From: an uncultured Roseovarius sp.
GTDB lineage: Bacteria > Pseudomonadota > Alphaproteobacteria > Rhodobacterales > Rhodobacteraceae
DNA length: 64,000 nt
Assembly (NCBI GenBank): GCA_951812895.1
Contig: OX638333.1
Span: 486,366-550,365 of the forward strand
Direction of reading: 5' to 3'
A model generated the notes under the pieces. That model was not told the origin of the DNA. It ran no database searches and saw only the letters and a list, made by a program, of their open reading frames with translations. The position numbers and the translations under genes were made by a program. Shown here piece by piece: positions 53,381 through 61,746 of the stretch; the first letter of the stretch is position 1, and each line of letters starts with the position of its first letter.

Positions 53381-54328
53381 ATGAAACTGAAATTACCCGA
53401 TCCGTTACAGCCTCTGAACATCGGCACCCGTGGTTCTCCGCTGGCTCTGGCCCAAGCGTATGAGACCCGCGACCGGTTGATGGCCGCCTTTGATCTTCCA
53501 CAGGAAGCCTTTGAAATTGTAGTGATAAAAACGACCGGAGACCGGATCACCGATCGCCCGTTGAAAGAGATTGGCGGCAAGGGGCTTTTCACCCGCGAGA
53601 TTGAAGAGACGCTATTGTCCGGCACAATCGACATCGCCGTGCATTCGATGAAAGACATGCCCGTCCTGCAACCGGATGGGCTTGTGCTGGACACCTATCT
53701 GCCCCGCGAAGATGTGCGCGATGCTTTTGTGTCCCCGCATTATGCCTCCCTTTCTGACCTTCCCGCCGGCACAAAGGTCGGCACCTCGTCATTGCGACGC
53801 AAAGCGCAGGTACTTGTTGCTTACCCACAGCTGGAGGTCGTTGAATTCCGCGGTAACGTGCAGACAAGATTGAAAAAACTGGACGACGGCGTTGCTGCCT
53901 GCACCTTCCTCGCCATGGCCGGGCTGAACCGTTTGGATCAGGCTGAAATCGCCCGTACCGCAATTGACCCGGCCACAATGCTCCCTGCAGTCGCCCAGGG
54001 CGCCATTGGTATCGAACGTCGTGCAGATGATTCCCGGATGGCCGAAATACTTGCCCCGCTTCACCATCAAGATACCGGCCTTCAGCTTTCCGCCGAACGC
54101 GCATTTCTCACCGCCCTCGATGGGTCATGCGAAACCCCGATTGCCGGGCTGGCAGAGCTTGATGGCAATTCAATTCGCCTGCGTGGTGAAATTCTGCGCC
54201 CCGATGGCAGTCAATCCTTACAGGACGACCAAACCGCCAGTGCCGAAGATGCAGCAGAGTTGGGCCGGGACATGGCCCAAGCACTACTGGACCGTGCCGG
54301 AACCGGATTTTTTGATTGGCGGCAATAG
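53381..54328 (+). CDS. hemC: Hydroxymethylbilane synthase
   Basis: A 315-residue porphobilinogen deaminase. RGSPLALAQA, DIAVHSMKDMP (catalytic Asp region), SLRRKAQVLVAYPQ, and the dipyrromethane cofactor Cys in DGSCETPIAGLAE. It makes the linear tetrapyrrole used by hemD and hemE. Divergent from hemE across a 95-base promoter gap. Confidence 0.96.
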   Translation: MKLKLPDPLQPLNIGTRGSPLALAQAYETRDRLMAAFDLPQEAFEIVVIKTTGDRITDRPLKEIGGKGLFTREIEETLLSGTIDIAVHSMKDMPVLQPDGLVLDTYLPREDVRDAFVSPHYASLSDLPAGTKVGTSSLRRKAQVLVAYPQLEVVEFRGNVQTRLKKLDDGVAACTFLAMAGLNRLDQAEIARTAIDPATMLPAVAQGAIGIERRADDSRMAEILAPLHHQDTGLQLSAERAFLTALDGSCETPIAGLAELDGNSIRLRGEILRPDGSQSLQDDQTASAEDAAELGRDMAQALLDRAGTGFFDWRQ

Positions 54329-54329
54329 C

Positions 54330-55754
54330 TTAAGGTAAAACCTTCCCCGGATTCATAATCCCGTTCGGGTCCAATGCTTTTTTGATCGACCGCATAACGT
54401 CCAGCGCCACCGGATCTTTGAACCGCGCCATCGCAGGCAGTTTTGACAACCCAACGCCATGCTCGGCGGAAAACGATCCGCCAAGCGCTATGGTTTCTTC
54501 TTCCACCGCCTCCTGAATGGCACGGTGCACGTTTGGATCATCCACCTCGGGCCAGCCTGAGAAATGCAGATTGCCATCCCCCAGATGCGCCACCGACATG
54601 ATGAAGATGTCCGGATCAAGGGCCTTGGCCCGCATCTCGATCCGCTCGATCAGGGTCTGCATCCGGTCCACAGGTACGGCGATGTCATTGTCAACAATTG
54701 GATCACGCAGGCGCGACACCTCTGCCGCTGCTTCGCGCCGGGCCCACATCTCTGCACGCTGTGCATCCGATTTCGCCACCACCGCGTCCAACACCGCTCC
54801 GGTTTCGAACAAACGCATCAGAACATTTTCCAGATGGGTCACAATCGGCACATCCCCATCCGGCCCAGGTGTCGCATCCCGTGCCGACACGGCCCCCACT
54901 TCCACCAGAATATTAACATCATGAGGCTCGTCAAAAGGCGCGCGTGCCTCTGGAAAACGGGCCATATGCGCCTCGATATACCTGCCGGGCATGTATTCGA
55001 ACGCCTCAACAGAACCACCGGTCTCGGATTGCAGGATGTTCAGCAGATCAAGCGCCTGATCCACGCTTTGTGCCGCAACCATCGCCGTGGCATAGGCCTT
55101 GGGTTTTGGGAACAGCTTCAGCGTCGCCGCGGTAATGATGCCCAGGGTTCCCTCGGCCCCGATCATCAGATCACGCAGGTCATAGCCTGAATTATCCTTA
55201 TGCAAAGCACCCATCAGGTCCATCACTTCACCATTGGGCATTACGGCTTCGATCCCCAGGCACAGATGGCGCGTGCTGCCATACCGAACCACATTAGATC
55301 CGCCGGCGTTGGTCGACAGGCAACCGCCGATCCGGGCCGAGCCACGTGCGCCAAACATCAACGGAAAGATCAGGTCATGCACCTCTGCCGCGTCATGCAG
55401 ATTGGACAGGATCACCCCCGCCTCGACCACCGCCACCCGCGCTTCTGGCCGAATTTCCCGTATTGCTGTCAACCGGTCCAGCGACAACATGATCGCCCCG
55501 TCAGCGCAGCCCCCTTTTACCAATCCGGTATTGCCCGAGATCGGTACAATCGGCACGGCAAACTGATTTGCCAGTTGCACAACAGCTGAAACTTCTTCGG
55601 TATTGGCTGGGCGTACAACGACATGTGGCACCCATTGCACCATCCCGCTCCAATCCTGTCTCCAGGGTTCCATGCCCTCGTCAGTGAGAACATAGTTTGG
55701 ACCAAGAATTCTGGTCAGCGTTTCGATAAGGTCGGAATTTGAGGTATTGTTCAT
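54330..55754 (-). CDS. FAD-linked oxidase (GlcD/D-2-hydroxyacid dehydrogenase type)
   Basis: A 474-residue flavoprotein of the VAO/GlcD family that oxidises a D-2-hydroxyacid (glycolate, D-lactate or 2-hydroxyglutarate). FAD-binding part VVRPANTEEVSAVVQLAN, PISGNTGLVKGGCADGAIMLSLDR, GGCLSTNAGGSNVVRYG and the C-terminal SVAHLGDGNLHFSG and FSAEHGVGLSKL. The open frame extends to 55850; ATG 55754 is chosen because the upstream residues are not family-like. Convergent on hemC. Confidence 0.88.
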   Translation of the reverse strand: MNNTSNSDLIETLTRILGPNYVLTDEGMEPWRQDWSGMVQWVPHVVVRPANTEEVSAVVQLANQFAVPIVPISGNTGLVKGGCADGAIMLSLDRLTAIREIRPEARVAVVEAGVILSNLHDAAEVHDLIFPLMFGARGSARIGGCLSTNAGGSNVVRYGSTRHLCLGIEAVMPNGEVMDLMGALHKDNSGYDLRDLMIGAEGTLGIITAATLKLFPKPKAYATAMVAAQSVDQALDLLNILQSETGGSVEAFEYMPGRYIEAHMARFPEARAPFDEPHDVNILVEVGAVSARDATPGPDGDVPIVTHLENVLMRLFETGAVLDAVVAKSDAQRAEMWARREAAAEVSRLRDPIVDNDIAVPVDRMQTLIERIEMRAKALDPDIFIMSVAHLGDGNLHFSGWPEVDDPNVHRAIQEAVEEETIALGGSFSAEHGVGLSKLPAMARFKDPVALDVMRSIKKALDPNGIMNPGKVLP

Positions 55755-55855
55755 GACCGGAGATTGCGTGACAAACGAGGACTTCGCAAGCGGTCGATTG
55801 TCCTGTTTTTGCTCTTGACGCTCGCCGCCCCCTGTCTTACCTAGCCGCACGGTTT

Positions 55856-55932
55856 GGCGGAGTAGCTCAGGTGGTTAGAGCAGCGGAATCATAATCCGCG
55901 TGTCGGGGGTTCAAGTCCCTCCTCCGCTACCA
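55856..55932 (+). tRNA. tRNA-Met (CAT), elongator
   Basis: A 77-base cloverleaf with encoded CCA. Acceptor GGCGGAG pairs with CTCCGCT (one G-T at the end), D-arm AGCTCAGGTGGTTAGAGC, anticodon stem GCGGA/TCCGC with loop ATCATAA (anticodon CAT), T-arm GGGGGTTCAAGTCCCTC. The GCGGAATCATAATCCGC arm resembles elongator tRNA-Met rather than tRNA-Ile2, but both read CAT. Confidence 0.95.
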
Positions 55933-56054
55933 ACGTTCCTTAGAATAAGTCTGTTTTCCCCGGCCCATGCGGCTCGTTTCTCAGCGATACGATCAGGCTG
56001 CAATCATGCAGCGAGCCTCGGGCAGAATGTTCAAGAGACTGTGGGACCGTACTT

Positions 56055-57158
56055 TTACCCAATCGTCCCGCGCGGACCATCCCCGACCTGACCGCGATGC
56101 AACAGCAAATGATCCAGCAGGACACAGGCCATCATCGCCTCTCCGACCGGCACGGCGCGAATACCCACACAAGGATCATGACGCCCCTTGGTGACAACCT
56201 CGGTCGCGCTCCCGTCCAGACGGATCGACCGGCGCGGGGTCAGGATGGATGATGTGGGTTTCACGGCGAACCGCACCACAACGTCCTGACCTGACGAAAT
56301 GCCACCCAGAATGCCGCCCGAATGGTTCGACGAATATTCAGGGCCATCATCGCCCATGAAAATTTCATCGGCATTTTCGGTACCCGTCAGCCGTGCCGCG
56401 GCCATGCCCTCACCAATTTCGACACCCTTGACCGCATTGATCGACATCATCGCCGCCGCCAGATCAGTGTCGAGCTTGGCATAGACCGGTGCGCCCAGTC
56501 CGGCTGGCACACCCCGCGCGACCACCTCAATCTCGGCACCAACAGAGTTTTGCCCCTTGCGGATCGATTGCAGATAGGTCTCCCACTCCGGGGCAGCCTC
56601 CGCATCCGGAATCCAGAAATCATTGCCTTCAATGGCATCCCAGTCAAACCGCGAACGATCTATTTCCATCTCGCCCATACGGGTCATGTAGCCTTTGATT
56701 TCGATACCCGGCACCAAAGCATTCAGCGCCGCGCGCGCAATCCCGCCTGCCGCCACCCGCGCCGCAGTTTCCCGGGCAGAGCTGCGCCCACCCCCGCGTG
56801 GATCACGCAGGCCGTATTTCAGGTGATAGGTGATATCGGCGTGACCGGGGCGAAAGGTTTTGACGATCTCGCCATAATCCTTGGACCGCTGATCCGTGTT
56901 TTCAATCAGCAGCTGGATCGGCGTGCCCGTGGTCTGCCCCTCATACATGCCAGACAGGATTTTCACCGCATCAGGTTCATTGCGCTGCGTGGTGTTTTTG
57001 TTCTGCCCGGGTCGCCGCTTGTCCAGCCATTGCTGCAAAAACGCCTCGTCCACCGCAATACCCGGGGGGCACCCATCCACCGTCGCGCCAAGCGCGGGCC
57101 CGTGGCTTTCGCCCCAGGTGGTAACCCGAAAGAGATGTCCATAGGTGTTGAGGCTCAT
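56055..57158 (-). CDS. aroC: Chorismate synthase
   Basis: A 367-residue enzyme of the shikimate pathway that makes chorismate from EPSP using reduced [21 protein letters not shown], the [21 protein letters not shown] motif and [14 protein letters not shown] are all present. AAAGGAG precedes ATG 57158; the frame extension to 57197 is less likely. Confidence 0.96.
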   Translation of the reverse strand: MSLNTYGHLFRVTTWGESHGPALGATVDGCPPGIAVDEAFLQQWLDKRRPGQNKNTTQRNEPDAVKILSGMYEGQTTGTPIQLLIENTDQRSKDYGEIVKTFRPGHADITYHLKYGLRDPRGGGRSSARETAARVAAGGIARAALNALVPGIEIKGYMTRMGEMEIDRSRFDWDAIEGNDFWIPDAEAAPEWETYLQSIRKGQNSVGAEIEVVARGVPAGLGAPVYAKLDTDLAAAMMSINAVKGVEIGEGMAAARLTGTENADEIFMGDDGPEYSSNHSGGILGGISSGQDVVVRFAVKPTSSILTPRRSIRLDGSATEVVTKGRHDPCVGIRAVPVGEAMMACVLLDHLLLHRGQVGDGPRGTIG

Positions 57159-57297
57159 GTGCAAGGCTCCTTTGCCTGTCTGATCTAGCCGGGCCATGCG
57201 CCGGTCTCAAGCGATTTCACCGAGGCAACGGTTACGAAACGCTGGGATGTTCCATAAATTCAGTTAAGCTTGGTCCGGTTGGTCCAGAGGTGCTGCT

Positions 57298-58833
57298 ATG
57301 AAACAAACCGGAAAACGGCAGCGCAAAGGGCGTCGATCCAAGGACGCGCCCAAGGGCCGCGACATGTCCCAACGGTATGGCCATCTGCGCCATCCGTTTT
57401 CGCCGCAAGGGATATTTTCAGACGACGAAGTTGCCAATATCCACGCAACCGCCCTGCGCGTGTTGCAGGAACTCGGGATCAAGATCCTGCTGCCAGAGGC
57501 GCGCGATCTCTTTTCTGTGGCCGGCGCCGTTGTAAAGGATGAAATGGTTCACATCGGGCCCGAGATTATCGCCTCTGCACTCGAAGCTGCACCGTCCAGC
57601 TTTGTCGTAAATGCCGCAAATCCAGAGCGGTCCCTGCGCTATGAACCCGGCGCGCTGATTTTCAAGGCAGGGGCCGGTTGCCCCAACGCCTATGACCGCG
57701 AACGGGGGCGCAGGCCCGGATCGCTTCGCGATTTTGAGGAAACCCTCAAGCTTTGCCAAAGCGTTGACATCATTCACGGCTTCAGCCCCTGCGCCGAACC
57801 ACAGGACGTGCCAATCCAGTTTCGCCATTACGACATGATGCGCGCGCAGCTCGAATTCGGTGACAAGCCGATGTTTGTCTACGCCCGCGGTCGCGGCCAG
57901 GTCGAACAGTCCTTCGAGATAATCCAGATGGGTCTCGGGCTAAACGATGCTCAATTCCGCGATAACATCTGGTGCACAACGGTGATCAACACCAACTCTC
58001 CCCGGATGATCGACCGCCCCATGGCGCAGGGGATCATAGACTTTGCCCGGGCCGGGCAGCTTTCGATCATCACGCCGTTTTGCCTTGCAGGTGCGATGGC
58101 CCCGATCACCGTCGCCGGTGCCCTGACCCTGCAACATGCCGAGGCTCTGGCCGGTATCGCATTGGCACAACTGGCCCGCCCCGGCGCCCCGGTCAGCTAT
58201 GGCGGCTTTGGCTCCAACGTCGATATGAAATCAGGCGCACCCGCCTTTGGCACACCGGAACATGTACAAATGCAGCTCGGCTCTGGTCAGCTGGCCCGGC
58301 ATATCGGCCTGCCCTGGCGGTCGGCTGCTGGCTCTGCCTCAAACGTCGCCGACATGCAGTCCGCCGGCGAAAATTCGATGGGGCTATGGGGTGCCATGAT
58401 GTCAAACGCCACGTTATGCGTTCACGCGGCGGGCTGGCTCGAAGGTGGGCTTTGTTTCGGGTACGAAAAATTCATCAACGATCTGGAAATTCTGCAGTCG
58501 CTGGCAGAGCTGTGTCAGGCCTCTTCCGCCAACAAGGCCGAGATCGGCTTTGACGCCCTGCGCGAAGTTGAACCCGGCGGGCATTTCTTTGGCACCGACC
58601 ACACAATGGCGCGGTACAAGGATGCGTTCTACAAACCCATCGTCGCGGACCTGCAGAACTTTGGCAACTGGACAGAAAGCGGCGCGCTCAGCTCAACCGA
58701 GCGCGCTACGGCAATCTGGAAAAACCTGCTTGCAGAGTTCAGGCCGCCTGCCACCGGGAAGGCGGCAATGGATCGGATCGCGCAATATGTGCGTGATAAC
58801 CGCCAACAGGGTGGGGTCTTTCCACTTGATTGA
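57298..58833 (+). CDS. MttB-family (trimethylamine methyltransferase-like) protein
   Basis: A 511-residue TIM-barrel methyltransferase of the MttB superfamily. Recognised by segments such as AGCPNAYDRERGR, IQFRHYDMMRAQ, FCLAGAMAPITVAGAL, GSNVDMKSGAPAFGTPEH and AGWLEGGLCFGYEKF. Archaeal MttB uses pyrrolysine; this reading frame has no internal TAG, so it is a non-Pyl member, which in other bacteria demethylates betaines such as glycine betaine. No corrinoid protein gene is next to it. The N-terminal 25 residues are very basic. Confidence 0.88.
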   Translation: MKQTGKRQRKGRRSKDAPKGRDMSQRYGHLRHPFSPQGIFSDDEVANIHATALRVLQELGIKILLPEARDLFSVAGAVVKDEMVHIGPEIIASALEAAPSSFVVNAANPERSLRYEPGALIFKAGAGCPNAYDRERGRRPGSLRDFEETLKLCQSVDIIHGFSPCAEPQDVPIQFRHYDMMRAQLEFGDKPMFVYARGRGQVEQSFEIIQMGLGLNDAQFRDNIWCTTVINTNSPRMIDRPMAQGIIDFARAGQLSIITPFCLAGAMAPITVAGALTLQHAEALAGIALAQLARPGAPVSYGGFGSNVDMKSGAPAFGTPEHVQMQLGSGQLARHIGLPWRSAAGSASNVADMQSAGENSMGLWGAMMSNATLCVHAAGWLEGGLCFGYEKFINDLEILQSLAELCQASSANKAEIGFDALREVEPGGHFFGTDHTMARYKDAFYKPIVADLQNFGNWTESGALSSTERATAIWKNLLAEFRPPATGKAAMDRIAQYVRDNRQQGGVFPLD

Positions 58834-58998
58834 TGGGGAATGGCCTCGCCATATCTTAGTGAGCCGCGCCCCTCGAATCCGCGCGAGAGCGCTTCACTCG
58901 GAGAGTAGCAAAAAAACTAACTGCGCATGTTTTGGTGGAGATGTTTTAGATTTCAAGTATTAGGCAAACATCTCGTTTGCGGTCGGCCACCCAGAACC

Positions 58999-59055
58999 GA
59001 ATCACCCAAAAACACAAAAACGAATCACTTTATGTTGACCGATTCGCACTGATTC
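58999..59055. promoter_or_regulatory. Cluster of four GANTC (CcrM) sites
   Basis: GAATC at 58999 and 59022, and GATTC at 59041 and 59051 (a fifth at 58875), in the 350-base gap upstream of the LysM gene. The half-sites have similar flanks (CCGAATCAC, ACGAATCAC, CCGATTCGC, CTGATTCGC). GANTC is the CcrM methylation site in alphaproteobacteria, and clusters often mark cell-cycle-regulated promoters. Confidence 0.4.
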
Positions 59056-59183
59056 GCCTATATCTTGAGAAATTGAACCTTCTGCGACAAAACCAGACAA
59101 TGCGCAGGCGGATTTAGGGGGCAGGCCGTGACACATACGGCAAACAGGCACAAAGGCACCGGCAGGTCCGGATCGGTATATCC

Positions 59184-59504
59184 ATGATCCGCGCCGTATT
59201 ATTCGCCTCCGCCTTTACGGCCGTGACCATCGCCCTGTTGCTGATGCAGCCGCCTGAACATACCCTCCAACCCATTGAAGTCAGCCGCGATGGTGTCGGG
59301 GTAGAGGTATTAACCAGCGTGACATCCTTGGCCGAGTCCGGGATCATGTACACAGTCGCCCCGGGCGACAGCCTCGCGTCGATTTCGTACCAGTTCTATG
59401 GGCGCACCGATCACCATATCGACATTTACAACGCCAACCGCGATCTTTTGGCCGGGACTGGCCGGATCGAGATTGGCCAGACACTTTTCATACCCGAAAT
59501 CTGA
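59184..59504 (+). CDS. LysM domain-containing protein
   Basis: A 106-residue protein. An N-terminal hydrophobic anchor (AVLFASAFTAVTIALLLM) is followed by one LysM domain at about 55-103 (MYTVAPGDSLASISYQFYGRTDHHIDIYNANRD...IEIGQTLFIPE). LysM domains bind peptidoglycan, so it should sit in the periplasm, anchored to the inner membrane. Function unknown; it may help place an envelope complex. Confidence 0.88.
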   Translation: MIRAVLFASAFTAVTIALLLMQPPEHTLQPIEVSRDGVGVEVLTSVTSLAESGIMYTVAPGDSLASISYQFYGRTDHHIDIYNANRDLLAGTGRIEIGQTLFIPEI

Positions 59505-59583
59505 ATTTCCAACACACAGGCAGGAACGAATGAGGGGCCGGTTCAACGGCCCCCTTTCTTTTGCAACAGCGCGATACGCCCGC

Positions 59584-59955
59584 TTAATGCTCGTTCGAGT
59601 TGGAACAATCGCGAAAGATCTTCCAAGACCCATCCGCCTGTTGCCTGAGGACGGTCAGGAACTTGCCGTCAAACAACACTGGTGCACCGTCAACAACCCG
59701 CTCGATCTTGAAATGCCCGTGCGCGAATGCGTATTCGCCCACCACGGTAATATCGTCGGTTTCAATCTCTGATGAATTGACAGGCACAGCTGCAAAACGT
59801 GCGTGTGTAACTTCGCGAAGGGTATCCTTGCTGTTCGCACGGGCACCGGGAAACAGTTGCACCCCGCCCTCATCCCATATTGACAACCACGCATCCGCGT
59901 CGCCTGCCACCCGGGTCGAAAGATAACTGTCGAGTGTGTTCTGAATGTCTTGCAT
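59584..59955 (-). CDS. SnoaL/DUF4440-like nuclear transport factor 2 fold protein
   Basis: A 123-residue NTF2-like protein (a cone-shaped alpha+beta fold). The family pattern is present: LDSYLSTRVAGDADAWLSIWDEGGVQLFPG, FAHGHFKIERVVDGAPVLFDGKFLTVLRQQADGSWKIFRDCSN. Many members are enzymes or ligand-binding proteins; here the substrate is unknown. CAAAGGAG precedes the ATG. Confidence 0.85.
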   Translation of the reverse strand: MQDIQNTLDSYLSTRVAGDADAWLSIWDEGGVQLFPGARANSKDTLREVTHARFAAVPVNSSEIETDDITVVGEYAFAHGHFKIERVVDGAPVLFDGKFLTVLRQQADGSWKIFRDCSNSNEH

Positions 59956-59993
59956 GCCTTATCTCCTTTGGCTGAAAAATTTGATTTGAAAAA

Positions 59994-60218
59994 TCACTGA
60001 CCTGAATATTGCCGCATGTGTCGCGCCAGCTTTTTCGCCCGCGTGAAAGGAAAGATCAGACGCTCGGCCAACGCATTATTGTCCTCGGCCAGCGCCCTAC
60101 AGATTTCCCGGTCCAGATCTTGTGACAGCGTGTCCAGAATGCGCGTCGCTTCGGCGGCAAAAGAGCCCATGCTTTGTGATCGGATCGGGCCAATCCTGTT
60201 TGCTGAAATCTGCGGCAT
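59994..60218 (-). CDS. Small helical protein of unknown function
   Basis: A 74-residue frame starting at ATG 60218, with AGGAGC 7 bases upstream. The protein is helical and charged (SFAAEATRILDTLSQDLDREICRALAEDNNALAERLIFPFTRAKKLARHMRQY). It is divergent from the fusion regulator at 60331 with 112 bases between starts, so it is a likely target of it. No family recognised. Confidence 0.65.
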   Translation of the reverse strand: MPQISANRIGPIRSQSMGSFAAEATRILDTLSQDLDREICRALAEDNNALAERLIFPFTRAKKLARHMRQYSGQ

Positions 60219-60330
60219 TTGTACGGCTCCTGTCCTGTTTCTGAAGCCATCGTAGACAAGGGCAGACAAGGCCGCCGTTGACATATCGTTGCTGTATCGT
60301 TGAGTTTGGCTGCAATCGTTGGAGAGCTTC

Positions 60331-61509
60331 ATGAAACAATGGGTGCTGGATTTGGAGGACGGCACAGTGTCGTCAGGCCCGGACCAAACCAAACTGACGC
60401 CCAAAGCCGCCGAGGTTTTGGCGTGCCTGATCAGGAATGAAGGGGCAGTCGTCTCTCGCAATGAAATTCTGACTGATGTTTGGCAGGGTCTGCATGTCAG
60501 CCCCGATCTGGTGCGCGAATATGTCTTTGAGATACGCAAAGCGCTCGGCGACAGCGCCTCACAACCCAAATACATAGAAACCGTTGGCCGCAGAGGGTTT
60601 CGGGTCATCGGGCCAATCTCGATACGGCAGGATCGGACACCTCAAATCACAGCCGGTGGCCATCAACCCGTACACCTGCCCGTCGTCAGGTTCTGCGCAT
60701 CACAGGACGGAACCTCGATCGCACATGCTGTTTCGGGCCAGGGATACCCTTTGCTGTTCGCCGGAAGCTGGATGACCCATCTGGAGATGGACTGGCAAAG
60801 CCCGGCCTATGGCGATTACATCAGACACCTGTCCGAACGGTTTCAGGTGATCCGATATGACCAGCGCGGCAATGGTCTGTCCCAATGGTCCGAAGTCGAA
60901 CTTAACTTTGAGCGCCTGGTTGACGATATGGAGGCCGTCGTTGAAACCTACGGCCATGAAAAGCTCGCAATTCTCGGCATGTCCCAAGGCGCATCAGTCG
61001 CCATCGCTTATGCCCTGCGCCGGCCAGAGCGCGTCTCGCATCTTGTCCTGAACGGTGGCTACGCACGAGGCCGCAAACAGCGCGGGAACGAGGCCGATCA
61101 AGCAGAAAGCGAAGCACTGGTCAGCCTCATCCGCCACAGCTGGGGCAACGAAAACCCGGCTATCCGGCAAATCCTGACAACCCTGTTCATGCCAGAGGCC
61201 TCGCAGGAGCAGATGCAATGGTTCAACGACTTTCAAAAGCTGTGCGGCCCCGCAGAAAACATCGCCCGGTTCCGCGCCCTCTTTGACGACATGAACGTCA
61301 CCCGGCTGTTGCCACAGCTCACAACACCCACCTTGGTTCTCCACAGTGACCGGGATTCAGTAGCACCCCTGTCCGAGGGCAAACTGCTCGCGTCACAGAT
61401 CAAGGGCTCGTCATTTGTTCAACTGAACAGCCCCAACCATATGCTTTTTGAATCCGAAACCGATTTCCTCAGGATGATCGAAAACATCGACAGGTTTGTT
61501 AAAGGTTGA
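60331..61509 (+). CDS. OmpR-type winged-helix / alpha/beta hydrolase fusion regulator
   Basis: A 392-residue protein. Residues 1-98 are a Trans_reg_C (PhoB/CadC-like) DNA-binding domain (LTPKAAEVLACLIRNEGAVVSRNEILTDVW, EIRKALGDSASQPKYIETVGRRGFRV). Residues 115-392 are an alpha/beta hydrolase with the complete triad: S218 in GMSQGAS, D342 in HSDRDSVAP and H370 in NSPNHMLF. No membrane segment lies between them. It could sense a lactone or ester and even hydrolyse its own ligand. ATG 60331 is preceded by GGAG. Confidence 0.85.
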   Translation: MKQWVLDLEDGTVSSGPDQTKLTPKAAEVLACLIRNEGAVVSRNEILTDVWQGLHVSPDLVREYVFEIRKALGDSASQPKYIETVGRRGFRVIGPISIRQDRTPQITAGGHQPVHLPVVRFCASQDGTSIAHAVSGQGYPLLFAGSWMTHLEMDWQSPAYGDYIRHLSERFQVIRYDQRGNGLSQWSEVELNFERLVDDMEAVVETYGHEKLAILGMSQGASVAIAYALRRPERVSHLVLNGGYARGRKQRGNEADQAESEALVSLIRHSWGNENPAIRQILTTLFMPEASQEQMQWFNDFQKLCGPAENIARFRALFDDMNVTRLLPQLTTPTLVLHSDRDSVAPLSEGKLLASQIKGSSFVQLNSPNHMLFESETDFLRMIENIDRFVKG

Positions 61510-61543
61510 GATCAGAGTCCGCAGGATCCCCTAACCTCAACCC

Positions 61544-61716
61544 AAGCCGCGCATTGCCGACGCGCGCGGTGGCGATCCCGACTATTGGGCAGAGCGCTTT
61601 ATTTTAGCCAAATCCGAAAAACATCAGAGCGTTCCACCAACCGCAACCAAATCGCCGCCGCGTTGGTGCGCGTCGGCAATGCGCGGCGGGCTTCGCCCGC
61701 TGTTTCGCGCGAAGGC
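61544..61716 (+). repeat. Long-hairpin intergenic repeat, copy A
   Basis: Left arm 61546-61576, right arm 61651-61687; the outer 19 bases pair perfectly. Tail hairpin GCGGGC-TTC-GCCCGC at 61686-61700, then TGTTTCGCGCGAAGG. The inner core contains GCTTTATTTTAGCCAAATCCG. Between convergent genes. This copy is the most regular of the family. Confidence 0.9.
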
Positions 61717-61746
61717 TTTGTACCAAGGAGGGCATCAACCCCCGCC

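Noticed and set aside
57298-58833. Pyrrolysine-containing MttB
   Set aside because: The frame has no internal TAG; it is a complete non-Pyl homologue.
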